DNA from: Crotophaga sulcirostris
Lineage: Eukaryota; Chordata; Aves; Cuculiformes; Crotophagidae
DNA length: 64,000 nt
NCBI GenBank assembly: GCA_013397455.1
Contig: VYZB01000097.1
Location: 1,751,570 to 1,815,569, forward strand
Reading direction: 5' to 3'
Part shown: piece by piece, positions 22,848-35,200 of the stretch
Layout: each line of letters opens with the position of its first letter
Position numbering within the stretch: position 1 is the stretch's first letter
Program-made: the position numbers and the translations under genes
The notes under the pieces: generated by a model
What the model saw: only the letters and a program-made list of their open reading frames with translations
Databases searched by the model: none
What the model was told of the DNA's origin: nothing

Positions 22848-23448
22848 GGAGAATGCCTCACAGGGTCTAGGCAGAAGAGAGGAATCACTTCTGTTGCTTA
22901 ACAGCCATGGATATGTTTGACCTTCATCACAAGGACACACTGCTGACTCAGGTTCAACTTAACTCACCACCAGGACATCTCAGGTGTTTTCTGCAGACCA
23001 GCTTTCCAGCTAGAGATTCCCAGCCTGTACTGAGGCATGGAGTTATCAAGTCCCCCACGTGCAGGTCTCTGCATTTGTCTTTGTTGGGTTCCATCATGTT
23101 TCTGCCGGCCATTTTGTCCAGTCTGTTGAAACAGTGCTGAGTGCCAGCCCTCCTCTCCACCACATTAACCACTCCTCCAGTCCAGTGCCATCTATGGACT
23201 TTCTGTGGGCAAACTCCATCCTGTCAGCCTGTTTGTTGAAGAAGATGTGGAACAATATCAGCCCCAATAATCAGCTATCAGTTGGTCTTCAAACTTCTCA
23301 CCACTGCCCTGTGAGCATAAGAGTTCAGGCAGATTTTCACCCACCTTGTAGTCTATATATCCAGTCCCTTCTGCTGCAGTTTACTAACAAGTCTGCTACG
23401 GCAGGTTATATGGAATACCTCGTTGAATTCAAGGTTTCACTTTTTGTT
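22848..23448 (-). mobile_element. Old CR1 LINE, antisense, right (5') part
   Basis: This is the continuation of the old CR1 whose 3' part ends at 20565. Landmarks in antisense order: 'cctcacagggtctaggcaga', 'gctttccagctagag' (about 22998-23013), 'cagcctgtactgaggcatgg', 'gtgcaggtctctgcatttg' and 'gttccatcatgtttctgccg'. All stand in the order of the CR1 post-RT and RT region, but with many substitutions and stops. Recognisable similarity fades near 23448. Its coding capacity is destroyed. Confidence 0.8.
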
Positions 23449-24734
23449 TTTTTCATCTCAGTGTTTTTGAGTTCCCTGTTTGTACTCAGCTGTAGTGATA
23501 CCACCCTAAATTTGGTATGAGGGTGGGAGGGAGTGGTTAGACACCTAATAAGAAATAGACATTTGAACTATTCAATTGCTTGCAAAATTTGAGGCATCAT
23601 GAATAACTAATAACAAGCATTTAGATGGATCTGCCAGCGTATGTTTCTCTTGTATGGCAGAAATATCAATTTCTTCAATCAAGCCAAACTGTACAGCAAT
23701 GAAGACAGATGCCTCCTCTGGATACATATAGGCATGTCTTTCTTATGAGGCTGACATATATAAGACAAAGGCTCCTCTCCAGTCATCTCAGGAGGTAACA
23801 GTTAAATTCATTAATTCCCTGTATGAGTTTGTTTTCCCCCTTCCAGCTGCTTAGGAATTATTTGTGCCGAGTCTGGTTATTCCATCCAAGTGTAAACCTT
23901 AAATTAGAATAACTGAAATTCAGGAAGGATGATTGTCTCAGGCCACAAAAATAAACATTTCCAGCTTTTTTGTTTTCAGACTTACTCTAAGCTTTTCAGA
24001 CAGAGCACAACAGCCCTGAGAGGCCATATCTGACCTATAAAAAAGGGCTGTAGTGAATTAAGTGTATTTGCTTTGTTCTGCAGATGTTAGATGAATTGCC
24101 CGCAAAATATGACAAGTTCAGTTAATTTTATCTTAGACAAGTGTAATAAGCATCTGTTTTGATTTTTCTCAGTCATTGATACGATTTCCTTTATACTTGA
24201 TACCAGCTGGTTTATACAAGTGTGCAAAAGTTGTAAACAGCCAAAGATTAAACTGTTCCAATGCTGAGCAATATTTATTCATTCCACTGTAATCTTTATA
24301 ATAATAATACTAAAAAAGAAGAGAGCATTTTTTAAAAATAGCGGGATATTTATGCATAAATAAGGTCCTATTTATGGAAGTATTTTATGTGTCTATGAAA
24401 ATAGTATATACAACTTGTGCATAAATATATGGATGGTGTTATCCTCATGATAAGCTTAGAGTCATAAGATAAACTGCAGAACCATGCACTAAATAATATT
24501 TATTACATGGCTTCACAATCTATAATGTGCTTCTATACACCTCATCTAGACTTTCTGTACTAACCCGCCTCTTCTGGGATTATTTCTACCATTCCATACT
24601 TCTCAGCACCTTCAAATAGCTGTTCTTTTTCCTCTGGGCAATGTATCATGGCAAAAAAAAGTGTTGTTTTTTTTTTTTTTTCTCGGAAGAGACATCTCTA
24701 AAATTCTCATTCTTGCCTCTCAGCTCGTTAAGGT
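23449..24734. other. Non-coding sequence
   Basis: AT-rich unique DNA shows no gene or transposon that I can recognise. A T-run (24667-24681) lies just left of CR1-5. Confidence 0.55.
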
Positions 24735-25463
24735 TGCAGCATTACAGACTTGGGGAAGACTGACTGGAGAGCTGCCTGGAAGAGAAGGACCTGGGGGTGT
24801 TGTTTGGCAGCCAGCTGAATATGAACCAGCAGTGGCCCAGATGGCCAAGAAAGCCAATGGCATCTTGGCCTGTGTCAGAAACAGTGTGGCCAGCAGGACC
24901 AGGGAAGTGATTGTGCCCCTGTACCCAGCACTGGTGAGGCCACACCTCGAGTACTGTGTTCAGTTTTGGGCCCCTCACTACAAGAAGGACATTGAGGTGC
25001 TGGAGCGTACCAGAGAAGGGCAACAAGGGTGGTGAAAGGGCTGGAGAACATGCCTTATGAGGAGCAGCTGAGGGAGCTGGGGTTGTTTAGCTTGGAGAAG
25101 AGGAGGCTGAGGGGAGACCTCATCACTGCCTACAACTGCCTGAAAGGAGGTTGCCGCAAAGGAAGTGTTGGTCTCTTCTCCCAAGTGCAGGGGATAGGAA
25201 TAGAGGAAATGGCCGTAAGTTGCGCCAGAGGAGGTTTAGGATGGATATTAGGAAAAAAGTCTTCACTGAAAGGGTGGTTAGGCAGTGGAACAGGCTGCCC
25301 AGGGAGGTGGTTGAGTCACCATCCCTGGAGGTATTTAAAAGACGGGTAGATGAGTTTCTGGGGGACATAGTTTAACAGAGGACAGGTACAATTGGACTCG
25401 ATGATCTCAAAGGTCTTTTCCAACTGGACGATTCTATGATTCTATGATTCTGTGATTCTATGA
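24735..25463 (+). mobile_element. CR1 LINE, sense, 5'-truncated (CR1-5)
   Basis: A sense copy of about 730 bp covers the post-RT part of ORF2, the 3' UTR and an octamer tail with four ATTCTATG-type units (25431-25463). The 5' truncation is near 24735, in the stretch equivalent to 'cagcgttacagacttggg' of CR1-A. The body and tail match CR1-A closely, so it is the same young subfamily in inverted orientation about 1.9 kb away. Confidence 0.94.
24745..25375 (+). pseudogene. CR1 ORF2 C-terminal region with two frameshifts
   Basis: The recognisable coding sequence passes through three frames. The first block ('[20 protein letters not shown]' to '[11 protein letters not shown]') is open to 25035. 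The second ('[20 protein letters not shown]' onward) starts at 25029. The third ('[20 protein letters not shown]' to 'VDEFLGDIV') runs from about 25190 to 25375. Frameshifts therefore lie near 25010-25028 and 25185-25200. This is the C-terminal domain downstream of RT; no catalytic motif is present. Confidence 0.88.
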
Positions 25464-26491
25464 GATAAGCAGGTGTCACCACTAATCTTTTAAGAGTTTT
25501 CTAAACCCAAGTGCCAGCATAATCTGATTCTTTCATCACTCTTCTAGTCATACACAAAGATGGAAACTCACTGTCATCTCTCCTGCTAAATATTTGTCAG
25601 CACTCCGCATTGTACACACACAGGGCGAAATGGAGGGGCCATTTTTCATGTAGCCACGGAGTCTGGACTCTGCTAAGATAGGGATGTGAAACACCACAAT
25701 AGGGCACGCTTGGTGCTACTGAGTGTAGCATAGAAGGGTTTTGATGTTTCCAGTTTCTCCCCGAAAAAAACAACAACCCCAAACCTCCTATACTATTCAA
25801 ACTGCAGGCTGAAAAATGTCTGTTCCGTAATTATAAATCAACCAAATGTAAACTGGCATTTTTGGAACCCACAAAAGGCACCTCCCTAAGTCCAGATTTA
25901 TCCTTCCAGGAAATTTTCAATCACACTGTGAATGATAGAAATATTAACATAATAAAAAAAGGATGAGTTTATGTGTGCTTGCATACACAAAGCTGCAGCA
26001 CTAAATACCACTCTTTAATAACAAATAGAGTGGGAAAAAATAGCACTAAATAGCTTCACAATGAGTTGTGATGCAACATCAGCTCTGGCATTAAATATTG
26101 CATTTGTTTACCTAGCGTTTCAAAAGTTGCTGGCTAGAAATCCTGACCACATAGCCATTTTCAAGTTTCTTTGGGGTAAGGAAGGCTCATTCAGCCTGCT
26201 TGAATGCACTGAGCTGTTGTGTAGAGATACCAGTTTTCTCGCATTTAAATTCCAGAGGATCTTGCTTACAGCTCAGAGTTAAAATAAAAGACAAAGAGAA
26301 GTAAGCAAGATATACAAATAGTAGTAGGAAGATAGAGAGAATAGAGGTCAAGCAAGCTAAATTCATAATTCAGCAGTGTTGCCTGCTAAACTCCTGTATT
26401 TTGTGGAAAACATAGATACCAAAATAAACTGGCCTAACATTAGTGGAAAGAAATAATAAAGACATTGGCTTCCATGGAACATTTCTTCATG
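25464..26491. other. Non-coding sequence
   Basis: Unique AT-rich DNA lies between two sense CR1 copies. No recognisable gene or repeat. Confidence 0.6.
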
Positions 26492-27047
26492 CTGGTTGAG
26501 GGAGGTGATTGTTCTGCTCTAGTCTGCACTGGTGCGGCGCCACCTCGAGTACTGTGAGCAGTTTCAGGTGCCACAGTATAAAAAGGACAGAAAACTACTG
26601 GAAAGCATCCAGAGTAGGGACACAAAGCTGATGAAAGGTCTAGAGTGGAAGTCGTATGAGGAGTGGCTGAAGGCACTTGGTCTGTTCAACCTGGAGAAGA
26701 GGAGACTGAGGGGGGATCTCATAGCAGTTCACTGCCTTCTCACAAGGGAAGGAGGTGAAACAGGTGCTGATCTCTTCTCTCTGGTGACCTATGATAGGAC
26801 CAGAGGTAATGGCAGAAAGATGTGCCAGGGGAGGTTTAGACTGGATATTAGACAGAGGTTCCTCACCCAGAGGGTGGTGGAGGACTAGAACAGCTCCCCA
26901 GGGAAGTAGTCATGGCATCTAGCCTGCCAGTATTCAAGAAGCATTTGGACAATGCCTTCAGTCACATGGTGTGAATGTTGGGAGTGTCCTATGATCCTTT
27001 TGGGTCTCTTCCAACTCCGGTAATTCTATGATTCTATGATTCTATGA
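26492..27047 (+). mobile_element. CR1 LINE, sense 3' end (CR1-6)
   Basis: This sense copy starts in 'gggaggtgattgttctgctc' and ends in three ATTCTATG units (27022-27047). The C-terminal ORF2 sequence is open from 26532 to 26885 (contains '[20 protein letters not shown]' and '[18 protein letters not shown]'). The 3' UTR matches CR1-3. Compared with CR1-3 it lacks about 30 bp just before the tail: after 'gtgtcctatgatcc' the sequence goes straight to 'ttttgggtctcttccaactc', suggesting a small deletion between short repeats. Confidence 0.93.
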
Positions 27048-30039
27048 CCTATAAAGATCTTATCATTCTTATTGTGATAATGGCAAAGAGGATCCTCAAT
27101 GGATGAAGCACCACAACGCTTGATTTCTACTTATAAAACATTAAAAATGGACACAAACTGCATTGCAAACAAAAATTCTCTGATACATTATTAGATGTCT
27201 TTAAATCTCCTTTAGATTGTTTCTTTGCATCTAGTTGGACACTAAACCTCTTTTGTAAAGGTGCTGCTTACTTTCCTTGCTAAACAACAACAAAATAATG
27301 CAAAGTGTTAAGATTGTTTTTAAAATTGTCTAGCAATTTGCTTTCTCCTTTGATGCTAATAGGCATAATTGAGACACTATTTAGTGAAGTAGCTTTCAGC
27401 ACACTCTCGGTTTCCTCCAGCTGAGGTAGGTTTTTTTCAACATGTTTATTTTATATGGCATGGATTTTGTTTATTTGGGACAAGTACAGTCTCATACAGG
27501 GAAGCAATCTGAATACAAATTAGGTCAAAGGGAAAAGATTGTGTAGTATTTGTTTGTGTATTTCTTAGGTTAAATTAGTTTGGCGTTACTTTTAATCTGT
27601 ATGATTTATTTTCTTTATATTAAACTTAGTGTATAATATATGCCATATATACCAGCCACAATTTGGTCCAGTAATTATTCTTATTGTAGAACAAGAAATA
27701 TATGGGTTGAAAGATCAACAGATTTACTGGCACAGATTAACTACCTGAAAAGGCTGTGGTCCTTTCTTCTGCTTTAAGCACATATGGGACAACAGAAATA
27801 TAGAATAGAATCCCGTATAATACACAATATATAATCCTTCCCATATAATAGAACCTAAACAGTAACAGTCACAACACTCAATTTTAGTGTCAACATAACC
27901 AATTTAGATCCTCAAGGGGAAAACCAGTATTTATGATAACAGAAATGGTAAAAATGTTTCTTTCTTCCCTGCCTCCAAAGCTTTTTTGCTTTAACTGGGG
28001 AGATCTTGTAACTGTTCTGAAGTGATTAGAGGCTGATATACCTATTAACCGGTTGAATACTTGACAGGAGTTTAAAAACTCTGGAATGTGAAATAATGAA
28101 CATTCACTTTAGTAAAAAATGTAAATCGAAGTAGCAGAACCAAGATCCCAGTCCTGCAATCAGATCTATGCAGGTGGCCAAGATCTCTTGATATGCCTCC
28201 ATTGGGTGGGGGGGAAGTGGCTTTGCCATGCAAGTTAATAGGGATCTCCAGGCAAAGAAAACACTTGACAAAAAATACAATGATATGATCAGATCTTATA
28301 AGGAGCAAACCAATTTTTTAATGTGTTTCATGACATTTGTCACTAGGCTATGGATAAGATATGGAACATAAGAATATATCTTGATTCTACTTGGACCATT
28401 CTTAAGATAAATAATTGTTACTGTCATGGAAAAGCCTATCATGTGTCGTCTAGGGGCATACTCTTTCACTTTTACAGAATACAAGCCTTTTGAAATAGTT
28501 CTGACTAATCAAAATTTTCAAGTTAACAATCAGATTAGTGAAAATGTCTCTCTTTTAATCACTGGCAAATGGTACCTGTAAATGCTGTAAAACCTAACAG
28601 CTGTTAGAGCAGACCAATGCTACTGCAGCTTTTTATGATTTATAACTGTAACAGTCCCATTCCCAGAACAGCCAACTCATTTTAATGAAATGTAGCTTTC
28701 AGTTTCATATTGTAAAGCAATCAGCTTCTTCTATAAATTATAAATTTGTTTGGAGTAGAGACTTAAATTTCGTACAGGGGATGTACTGAAGGAAACATAT
28801 CTGGAAAACACATTCTCTTCCCGTTAGTGGCACAGTTTATGTGAAGTTAATAAGAATGTAAATCTTTTGACAAGTTTAGCAATCAGATTCCACTTCTTTG
28901 TACTGAATTTCAGAGGCTGATAAGAACAGAGATGCTATAGTATTGGTATTTCAAATAGCCATGTGAAATGAGGAATCAGAGAGCAATATCCATCTCTCCC
29001 TCTCTTTGTAAAGACTTTTGACTCATGATTATCAATTGTTTTACACAATTCCATCCATGGAAGTCTTTAATATACAGTCTCCAAAATTCACACTCCAGAC
29101 TTCATTTGTATTCAGCTTCCTCACATTGAAATGGTATCCTCAGGAGCATTTTCTCTCTATTCGTAAATTTCTTCTCTCCCTGTAGGTGTATATCATCTGT
29201 TAACAAATCTTTCCTTGTCATTCATCTTGTTAAACTGAGCTCTTCTACTTACTCTTCATCATTCTTCTGGCTCCTCTCTGAGTTATCTAATTTATCAGCA
29301 TAATTTTTGATTTCTGGCCCATACATAGTGACTGTGTCTGGCCTCTTCTGATAGAATTGCCTTAGTGAATGTTTCCAGCCTGACTCTGGTGGCCTCTGTC
29401 CCCCAGTGAGATTCAGGCATGAAAACGCTGCCTCAAAACTGAGTTGCCATTGGGAGTAGCTACTGCCCTGTAAGTCTTCGCAATACACTGAACGTAGATT
29501 TCCTGGCACCCAGTAACCTACTTTGTCTTCAGATACTAGATTTACTGCATAACCCACTATAAGAAATCTCATCCAGTTCTTAAGCATTCACAGTGCTTTT
29601 GTTACCCCAGTGTAGTGCAACAGGACACTGCCACTGAGAAAGCACACTGAAGAAGCTGGAGGCTTCACGGGAGGTCAAACAGGGGTACCAGCATCTCAGT
29701 GTGCTGCTTTGGCCTCTTCCAAGAAGGCCACATTTTCAAAGAGAGATGTGTCAAAAGCACAACTGGGTTGTTCAAGGTACTACCACTAAGCTGGCATTCA
29801 CTGTGTCCTAGTGGTTGCAGTTAAATATCTAGCATATGGATATAACCCCACTGGCATGCTCATATAGATCAGAGCCATGGCAGCTGGGCATTGCCAGTAG
29901 ATTTTGCTGTAATTGTTAAAGTCTTGGTGATCACACACCAGCAGGTCTGCCTGTGAGTGGCTGTTCATCAAGACAGGATCTTTCCCTTAAGCACACACAG
30001 CTCTTCAGCAGTCTTGAACAATTCTTATTTGGTGTAAGA
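27048..30039. other. Non-coding sequence with weak ancient-repeat signal
   Basis: Mostly unique AT-rich DNA. Positions about 28138-28265 ('gatcccagtcctgcaatcag' ... 'gttaatagggatctcc') resemble an old amniote interspersed repeat built around 'cagtcctgcaatcagatc'; I cannot name it. A 112-codon open frame on the minus strand (29587-29249) has no recognisable domain. Confidence 0.45.
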
Positions 30040-31001
30040 AATCAAGTAAGGTAGGCAGGAAACCTGCATGGATGAGCAAAGAACTCCTGGAGAAATTCAG
30101 ATGGAAGAAAGAAGTTTATAGAAAGCAGAAAAGGGGACTGGTCACTTGGGAGGAATATAAAAATGCTGTCAGATTATGCAGGGGTGCAACAAGGGAGGCT
30201 ATGGCCCATTTGAAATTAAATCTGGCAAGGAAGTTCAACAAAGGCAAGTGTGGAGTCCTGCATCTAGGGAGGAATAACCCCATGCAGCAGTATAGGCTAG
30301 GGTCTGACCCACTGGAAACTAGCTCTGTGGAGAAGGACCTGTGAGTCTTGGAGGACAAGAAGTTGCCCATAAGCCCAAGATGTGCCCTCATAACCAAGAA
30401 GGCCAGTGGTATCCTGGGATGCATTAAGAAGAATGTGGTCAGCAGGTCCAGGGGGTTTATCCTCCCCATCTACTCTACCTCAGTGAGGCTCCCTCTGCAG
30501 TACTGTGTCCAGTTTGGTGCTTCCCAGCTCAAGAAAGACAAGGAATTACTGGAGACAGTCCAGCAGAGGGCCACGGAGAGGATTAGGGGACTGGAGCATC
30601 TCTCTGATGAGGAAAGGCTAAGAGACCTGGGTCTGTTTAGCCTGGAGAAGGTTGAGAGGGGATCTTATCAGTGCTTATAAATATATAGACTGTGGATGTC
30701 AGGAGGACGGGGCCAAACTCCTTTTAGTAGTGTCCAGCAACAGGACAAGAGGCAACGGGCACAAACTGAAACACAGGAAGTTCCACCTGAACGTGAAGAA
30801 AAACTTCTTTACTGTGAGAGTGATGGAGCACTGGAACAGGCTGCTCAAAGGGGCTCCTTCTCTGGAGATATTCAACCCCCTCTCCAGACACATTCTTGTG
30901 CAACCTATCGTAGGTGAACCTGCTTTAGCAGAGGGGTTGGACTAGATGCTCTCCAGAGATCCCTTCCAACCCCAACCATTCTGTGATTCCGTGATTCTGT
31001 A
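30040..31001 (+). mobile_element. CR1 LINE with internal deletion of the RT domain (CR1-7)
   Basis: A sense copy of about 960 bp. The first 190 bp correspond to the linker between endonuclease and RT. At about 30231 it jumps directly to the post-RT region ('KFNKGKCGVLHLGRNNP'), so the RT domain is missing. It then runs through the C-terminal domain, the 3' UTR and a degenerate octamer tail (30980-31001). The copy is more diverged from CR1-A and CR1-5 than they are from each other. Confidence 0.9.
30072..30680 (+). pseudogene. CR1 ORF2 fragment fused across an RT deletion
   Basis: Residues 1-53 of the first open block (30072-30230) contain 'WKKEVYRKQKRGLVTWEEYK', the CR1 segment ahead of RT. 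Residue 54 onward (from 30231) is 'KFNKGKCGVLHLG', which normally follows RT motif C. The join is in frame. A stop or frameshift occurs near 30344, and coding similarity continues in the block 30348-30680 ('SGILGCIKKNVVSRSRGFIL', 'LGLFSLEK'). Another frameshift at about 30650 moves the remainder to the frame of 30652-30945. All RT catalytic motifs are gone. Confidence 0.88.
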
Positions 31002-32130
31002 TGTCAGAAGGCTCCCCAAATCTTTCTGACTATTCTAACAATGCCATATTACTTCAGAGTCAGAGTCTATGCATCTCAACAAAAAATGCTTCTCAACCAC
31101 AGCAGGCTGGCTGCCCTTTTATACAGCATTTTCTTTCTTCCCAAATCCGATATCTATTTTAGGAGAAAATCCAGCCGCCACTATTGGTACTGTGTTTTAA
31201 ACTCTGTAGTTAGAGGTACCTGTATGTCTGCTAGTCCCCTGCTGTTTTTTGTTTGTGGGCTTACGGTGGAAACCTTGACACCAATAAGTAGTGCAGCTTG
31301 GTCCTCGGCTACTGTCTATCGACCTCTGAGTGCATCTATTGGAGTCTTCAAGGACATCTGTTACGTCCTGCTCGATCATTTAGATATCAGCATAGAGAAC
31401 ACTACTAGGATCACAGTAACCCGTTTATCTTCTCTCCATAATCTGCATGAAGATACCAGCAAACCTCTCCAACCTGAGAAAATATTGGAAGTCTGAGTGC
31501 TTTAGAGACCCACTATCCTACTGGCAGAGCCCCTGGGTATGTTGTCCTCAGCAACTGTAGTTCTGCTCAAGTTTGCAACATATTCTGTATCTGTGGGCTT
31601 GCCCTGCCTTTCTGTCATGGCTCTGTAACTTGGCTCTGCCTCACTTCTAGAGTCTTTTCTCTCCTTCTTCTCCCTCCCTCCAGCAAATTTCCCTAAGTTT
31701 CTCTCTACTCTCTTCCCCATTGCTTTGGTTTTGGGAAGCAAGTTAATTGCACTGCTCATACCAGAGTTTCTTATTTCCTCCATCAAAATTCTTCATGGTT
31801 TGAAAAATGTTTGCTGTGTCCAGTGCTCTTCATTACTTGAATAAAACTAGAGAAACAGATTTCCTTCTAGTTGTCATCTCCAGCTTCCAGAACATGCTTA
31901 AAAACACATCACATTAACATACTCAATATTTGGCTACACAGTCAGTGTAATTCTTTCAGAAATATCTTCCCTCAAGTTCCAATTGTGTATAAGGGAATGA
32001 AGAGCTGTGATTCTGCTTCATGTTCAATATATTATATACATATCTACCAGATAAGAAAATCATCCCAGAGAATGCTGTCCTTCTGCTTCTTAGTCACATA
32101 GAACATAGAATATTAATTAACTTGGCGTTA
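31002..32130. other. Non-coding sequence with an unexplained 151-codon open frame
   Basis: The open frame 31041-31496 (plus) begins at an ordinary ATG just after the CR1-7 tail. Its predicted product has no domain that I recognise and no obvious splice signals. In AT-rich DNA of this size one such frame is near chance expectation. The rest is pyrimidine-rich in places (about 31640-31720). Confidence 0.45.
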
Positions 32131-32239
32131 ACAACCTGACCTAGGCAAAGGTGTCCCTGCCCATGGCAGGGGTCTTGGAACTAGATGGTCTTTAAGGTCC
32201 CTTCCAACCGACACTGTTCTATAGTTCTGTGATTCTGTG
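32131..32239 (+). mobile_element. CR1 3' UTR remnant, sense (CR1-8)
   Basis: Only the last roughly 110 bp of a CR1 are left: 'tgtccctgcccatggcaggg', then 'ggaactagatggtctttaag', and a diverged tail of TTCTATAGTTCTGTGATTCT type. It is extremely 5'-truncated and matches the same type as CR1-1 (7310-7595). Confidence 0.9.
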
Positions 32240-35200
32240 TTTTTTAGTGTATTTTCTATTGTGCAGTTAGACTGCATTTCTGCTTATTGGGTTTTTTTTA
32301 ATTAAAATGGAGTTTACTTAAAATCAACTTGTTTCTCATAAGAGTGGACAGCCTCTAGCAGCATCCCCTGCCCAGCAGGTCCTCAGTTTTACAAGGAGCA
32401 GCCACTAGTGGCAGGCACACCTACACTCTGCCAGTCCCGAAGTGAGTTTCAAAAGAGCTGGAGGCAGCTCCTGCACCCCCAAGATCCCAGTTTTCATGTG
32501 CTTCTCAACTTCAAATAGCAAAGGTGCTCCCACTTTTCTTAGCTCCCATATCATGGGTTGCTGACCTAGGGGAAAGGCTGCATCAGACTTTATGAATGTG
32601 GATGCTCACAACTTAAATGATATGGGCAAACAAAGTTTTCTAAGACTTCTAGAATATTTTAATTCTCAGTAGAGTTAGCGTATAGGAAATAGCAAAAAAG
32701 ACTCATGTGAACTCAGCAATCCACATTACCATTCTTTAGTAAGGACATCTCACTGGAGTTCATAAGAAAGCCCAGGATAGCTCTGCAATTTATTTAAGAT
32801 ACATTTTAACAACTTTCCCTACGTAACATCTGCAGCCTCATGGCTCCACAGGTTTATCTCACCCAGCAGTTGTTAAATTCTTTAATAAGTTGCAGCAAGT
32901 AATTCTACAAATCCGTGGAACTTCTATATATGGTCTCATGAAACAACATGCAAGGCAAGGTCACGTGCTCCATAAAAGTCCCTTCTATGAAAACTGCTTT
33001 TCTAGTTGCTACTAATAACTTGAAAAGTAGAACAGATTAATTTGTTCCTAGGTCAGTCTCATACTGTTTTTCATATACCTGAAGTCTTACTCTCGCTTCA
33101 TATTGCAGGCTACCACGCAATGTGGGGATGTCAAGGACTCTTTTAATTACCCAACCATTGTAGACCCTAACTAAGTAGTTCGGGTTCAGGAATTTCCACT
33201 GTAACCCATTTGCGTGAATCTTGTGTGTGCTTATAGATGAAATTTATTATTTTACCTTTTTTTCTTATTTGAAAAAGGTGTGATGAAAGTACCTACATTA
33301 AATATCTTTTTCTATTGTACAATTAAATTTACAATCAATGTTTATATTTTTTTATAATGCATGCAGCTATGTTCAGTTTTATACACTGATGCTGCACACT
33401 AAAGTGTTGGTAAGTCTAAGAAATTCTAACATTTGTGGGACAGATCTTTGTTGCAAATCCCTTTCTGGATGACTACATAAACATTTGCAAAGAAAAACAC
33501 ATTTTGTAAGAGTGAATACTATTCAATTGTCATGAAGGAACACAATACTTACTACAATAAGAGTGTCTTACACCAAGTGATCTTGTGGTTCTTAAATGTC
33601 TCAGCCTTGCATTAGTTTTTAGGGCCAGATTCTGCTTCCCCTCAAATCAATAGGGAATTCTGCAGACTTCAGAGAGAAAGATATTCATCAACTGCAAAAC
33701 TATTTCTTTGTGTATGGTAACACTTCAAGTGCAATCCCTTTCAGTTATACATGTATGCAAACTTGCAGCTTTCCTAACCTTAGTGAACCAGAAAACACTA
33801 CTTCAGAGAACTTAAAGATGTCTGGTAATTATCTTCACTGTGTTTTTACTGCTGAAGTTAATCTGAACCCCTCCATGGCTCATAATGCAGTCTTGAAACC
33901 TTTTATCTTGGGTCAGTCAAAAGCAGCAATATCTAATGGTTGGTTCTTATATACTGCACTTTGCTGATTACATTTCTAACATTCAGTTATTCTTTGAAAG
34001 GGTTAAACTTTTATAGTCTACCTGATCTAAAACAGAGGAGACTTTATGTCTGGAGAGATGGCCCAAATTCAACAATCTCAATAGCAGCTCCTCTCTGCTG
34101 CCCTCCCTAAGGAATGGTGGTGAAATGCACTTCTGCTCATCAGTCTTAAGTTACACAACAGAAGCCCGATAAACCTTTCTACATTCTATGATTTTCATAC
34201 ATTAATGAAAGGGTGATGATAAGGTATTACAACATGTGTGTGCAAGACTGGGCACTGTTTGTTACGACATAAGGGCTAACTAGATTCATTAGAAGCGATC
34301 TAACCTCTCCCTACAAGAAGAGCGGTGGCTTAATTAGCACAATGTGCCCAAGTTTCAGTCAACACCTTGTAGATTTACAGAGCTTGATGCTTGTGCAGGT
34401 ACAGCAGTAATTAAAGATCCAGGCTTGCAAGTTAGGTGATGCAACGAAGCAATACCACCTGCATATTGGTCAGAAAGGAAACATCTAGTACAAAGTGACT
34501 AGAATTAGAGATCCATTTTTTTAAATCATCTGGAAGTGGTGTTTTTCAGTCTATATTTTGAGTTCAACAAGAGGCAAAAAATGAACAGGAATGTATTTCA
34601 GCTGGACTAAGAGGTGTGTATGGGCTAGGAATCTTTGTTGCTTCTTACTCTTCACAAGATTCAACACAGGGTTGGTAGCTTTAGACTGACTGTACTGCTG
34701 TCCTCGGAGCTGGCTTTTCAAAAACCACTACTTACCAACAGGTGCTACTTTAGAGGTATATGAGACCTACAATAGTAGTTTGCTTTGTTTTCTCACTATG
34801 GTTACTGTTGCCAAACATCTGACTCCTTAAAGCAAATCAGCTTATCTTTAGCATTTTCAGATTAACCCTTTTATGGTCATGAAACACTTCGAAACCAACT
34901 TCAGTCATCATGTAGTCTAGGCAGAACACTAGTCCTTAGCACACTGGAATCCTACGAGTTACCCCAAAGGCTCTTTCTTCTCTGGTAGAGGTGCCACCAT
35001 GGGCCCACAAGGTCATCTCAGAACAATTTACATCTTCTCCTTCTGCAGGTGCGTTGGTGGTGTTCATTATGTACAAGCAAAAAGAAATGGAAGCTCTTTC
35101 AAGAATGAACTAGTCTTGTGAGGGCGAGGGACTAGACTCATTGCTGAGCCAAGAAGCGTTTGTGTGTAAGAGGAAGGAGGGAGCAATGGAGGGGAGGGGC

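Noticed and set aside
20108..23448. A host multi-exon reverse-transcriptase-like gene
   Set aside because: All RT and post-RT segments match CR1 and are explained by three nested insertions; no introns or intact frame.
29249..29587. 112-codon minus-strand frame as a retrocopy or exon
   Set aside because: I recognise no protein family and see no poly-A tail or flanking duplication; kept only as a note in the non-coding interval.
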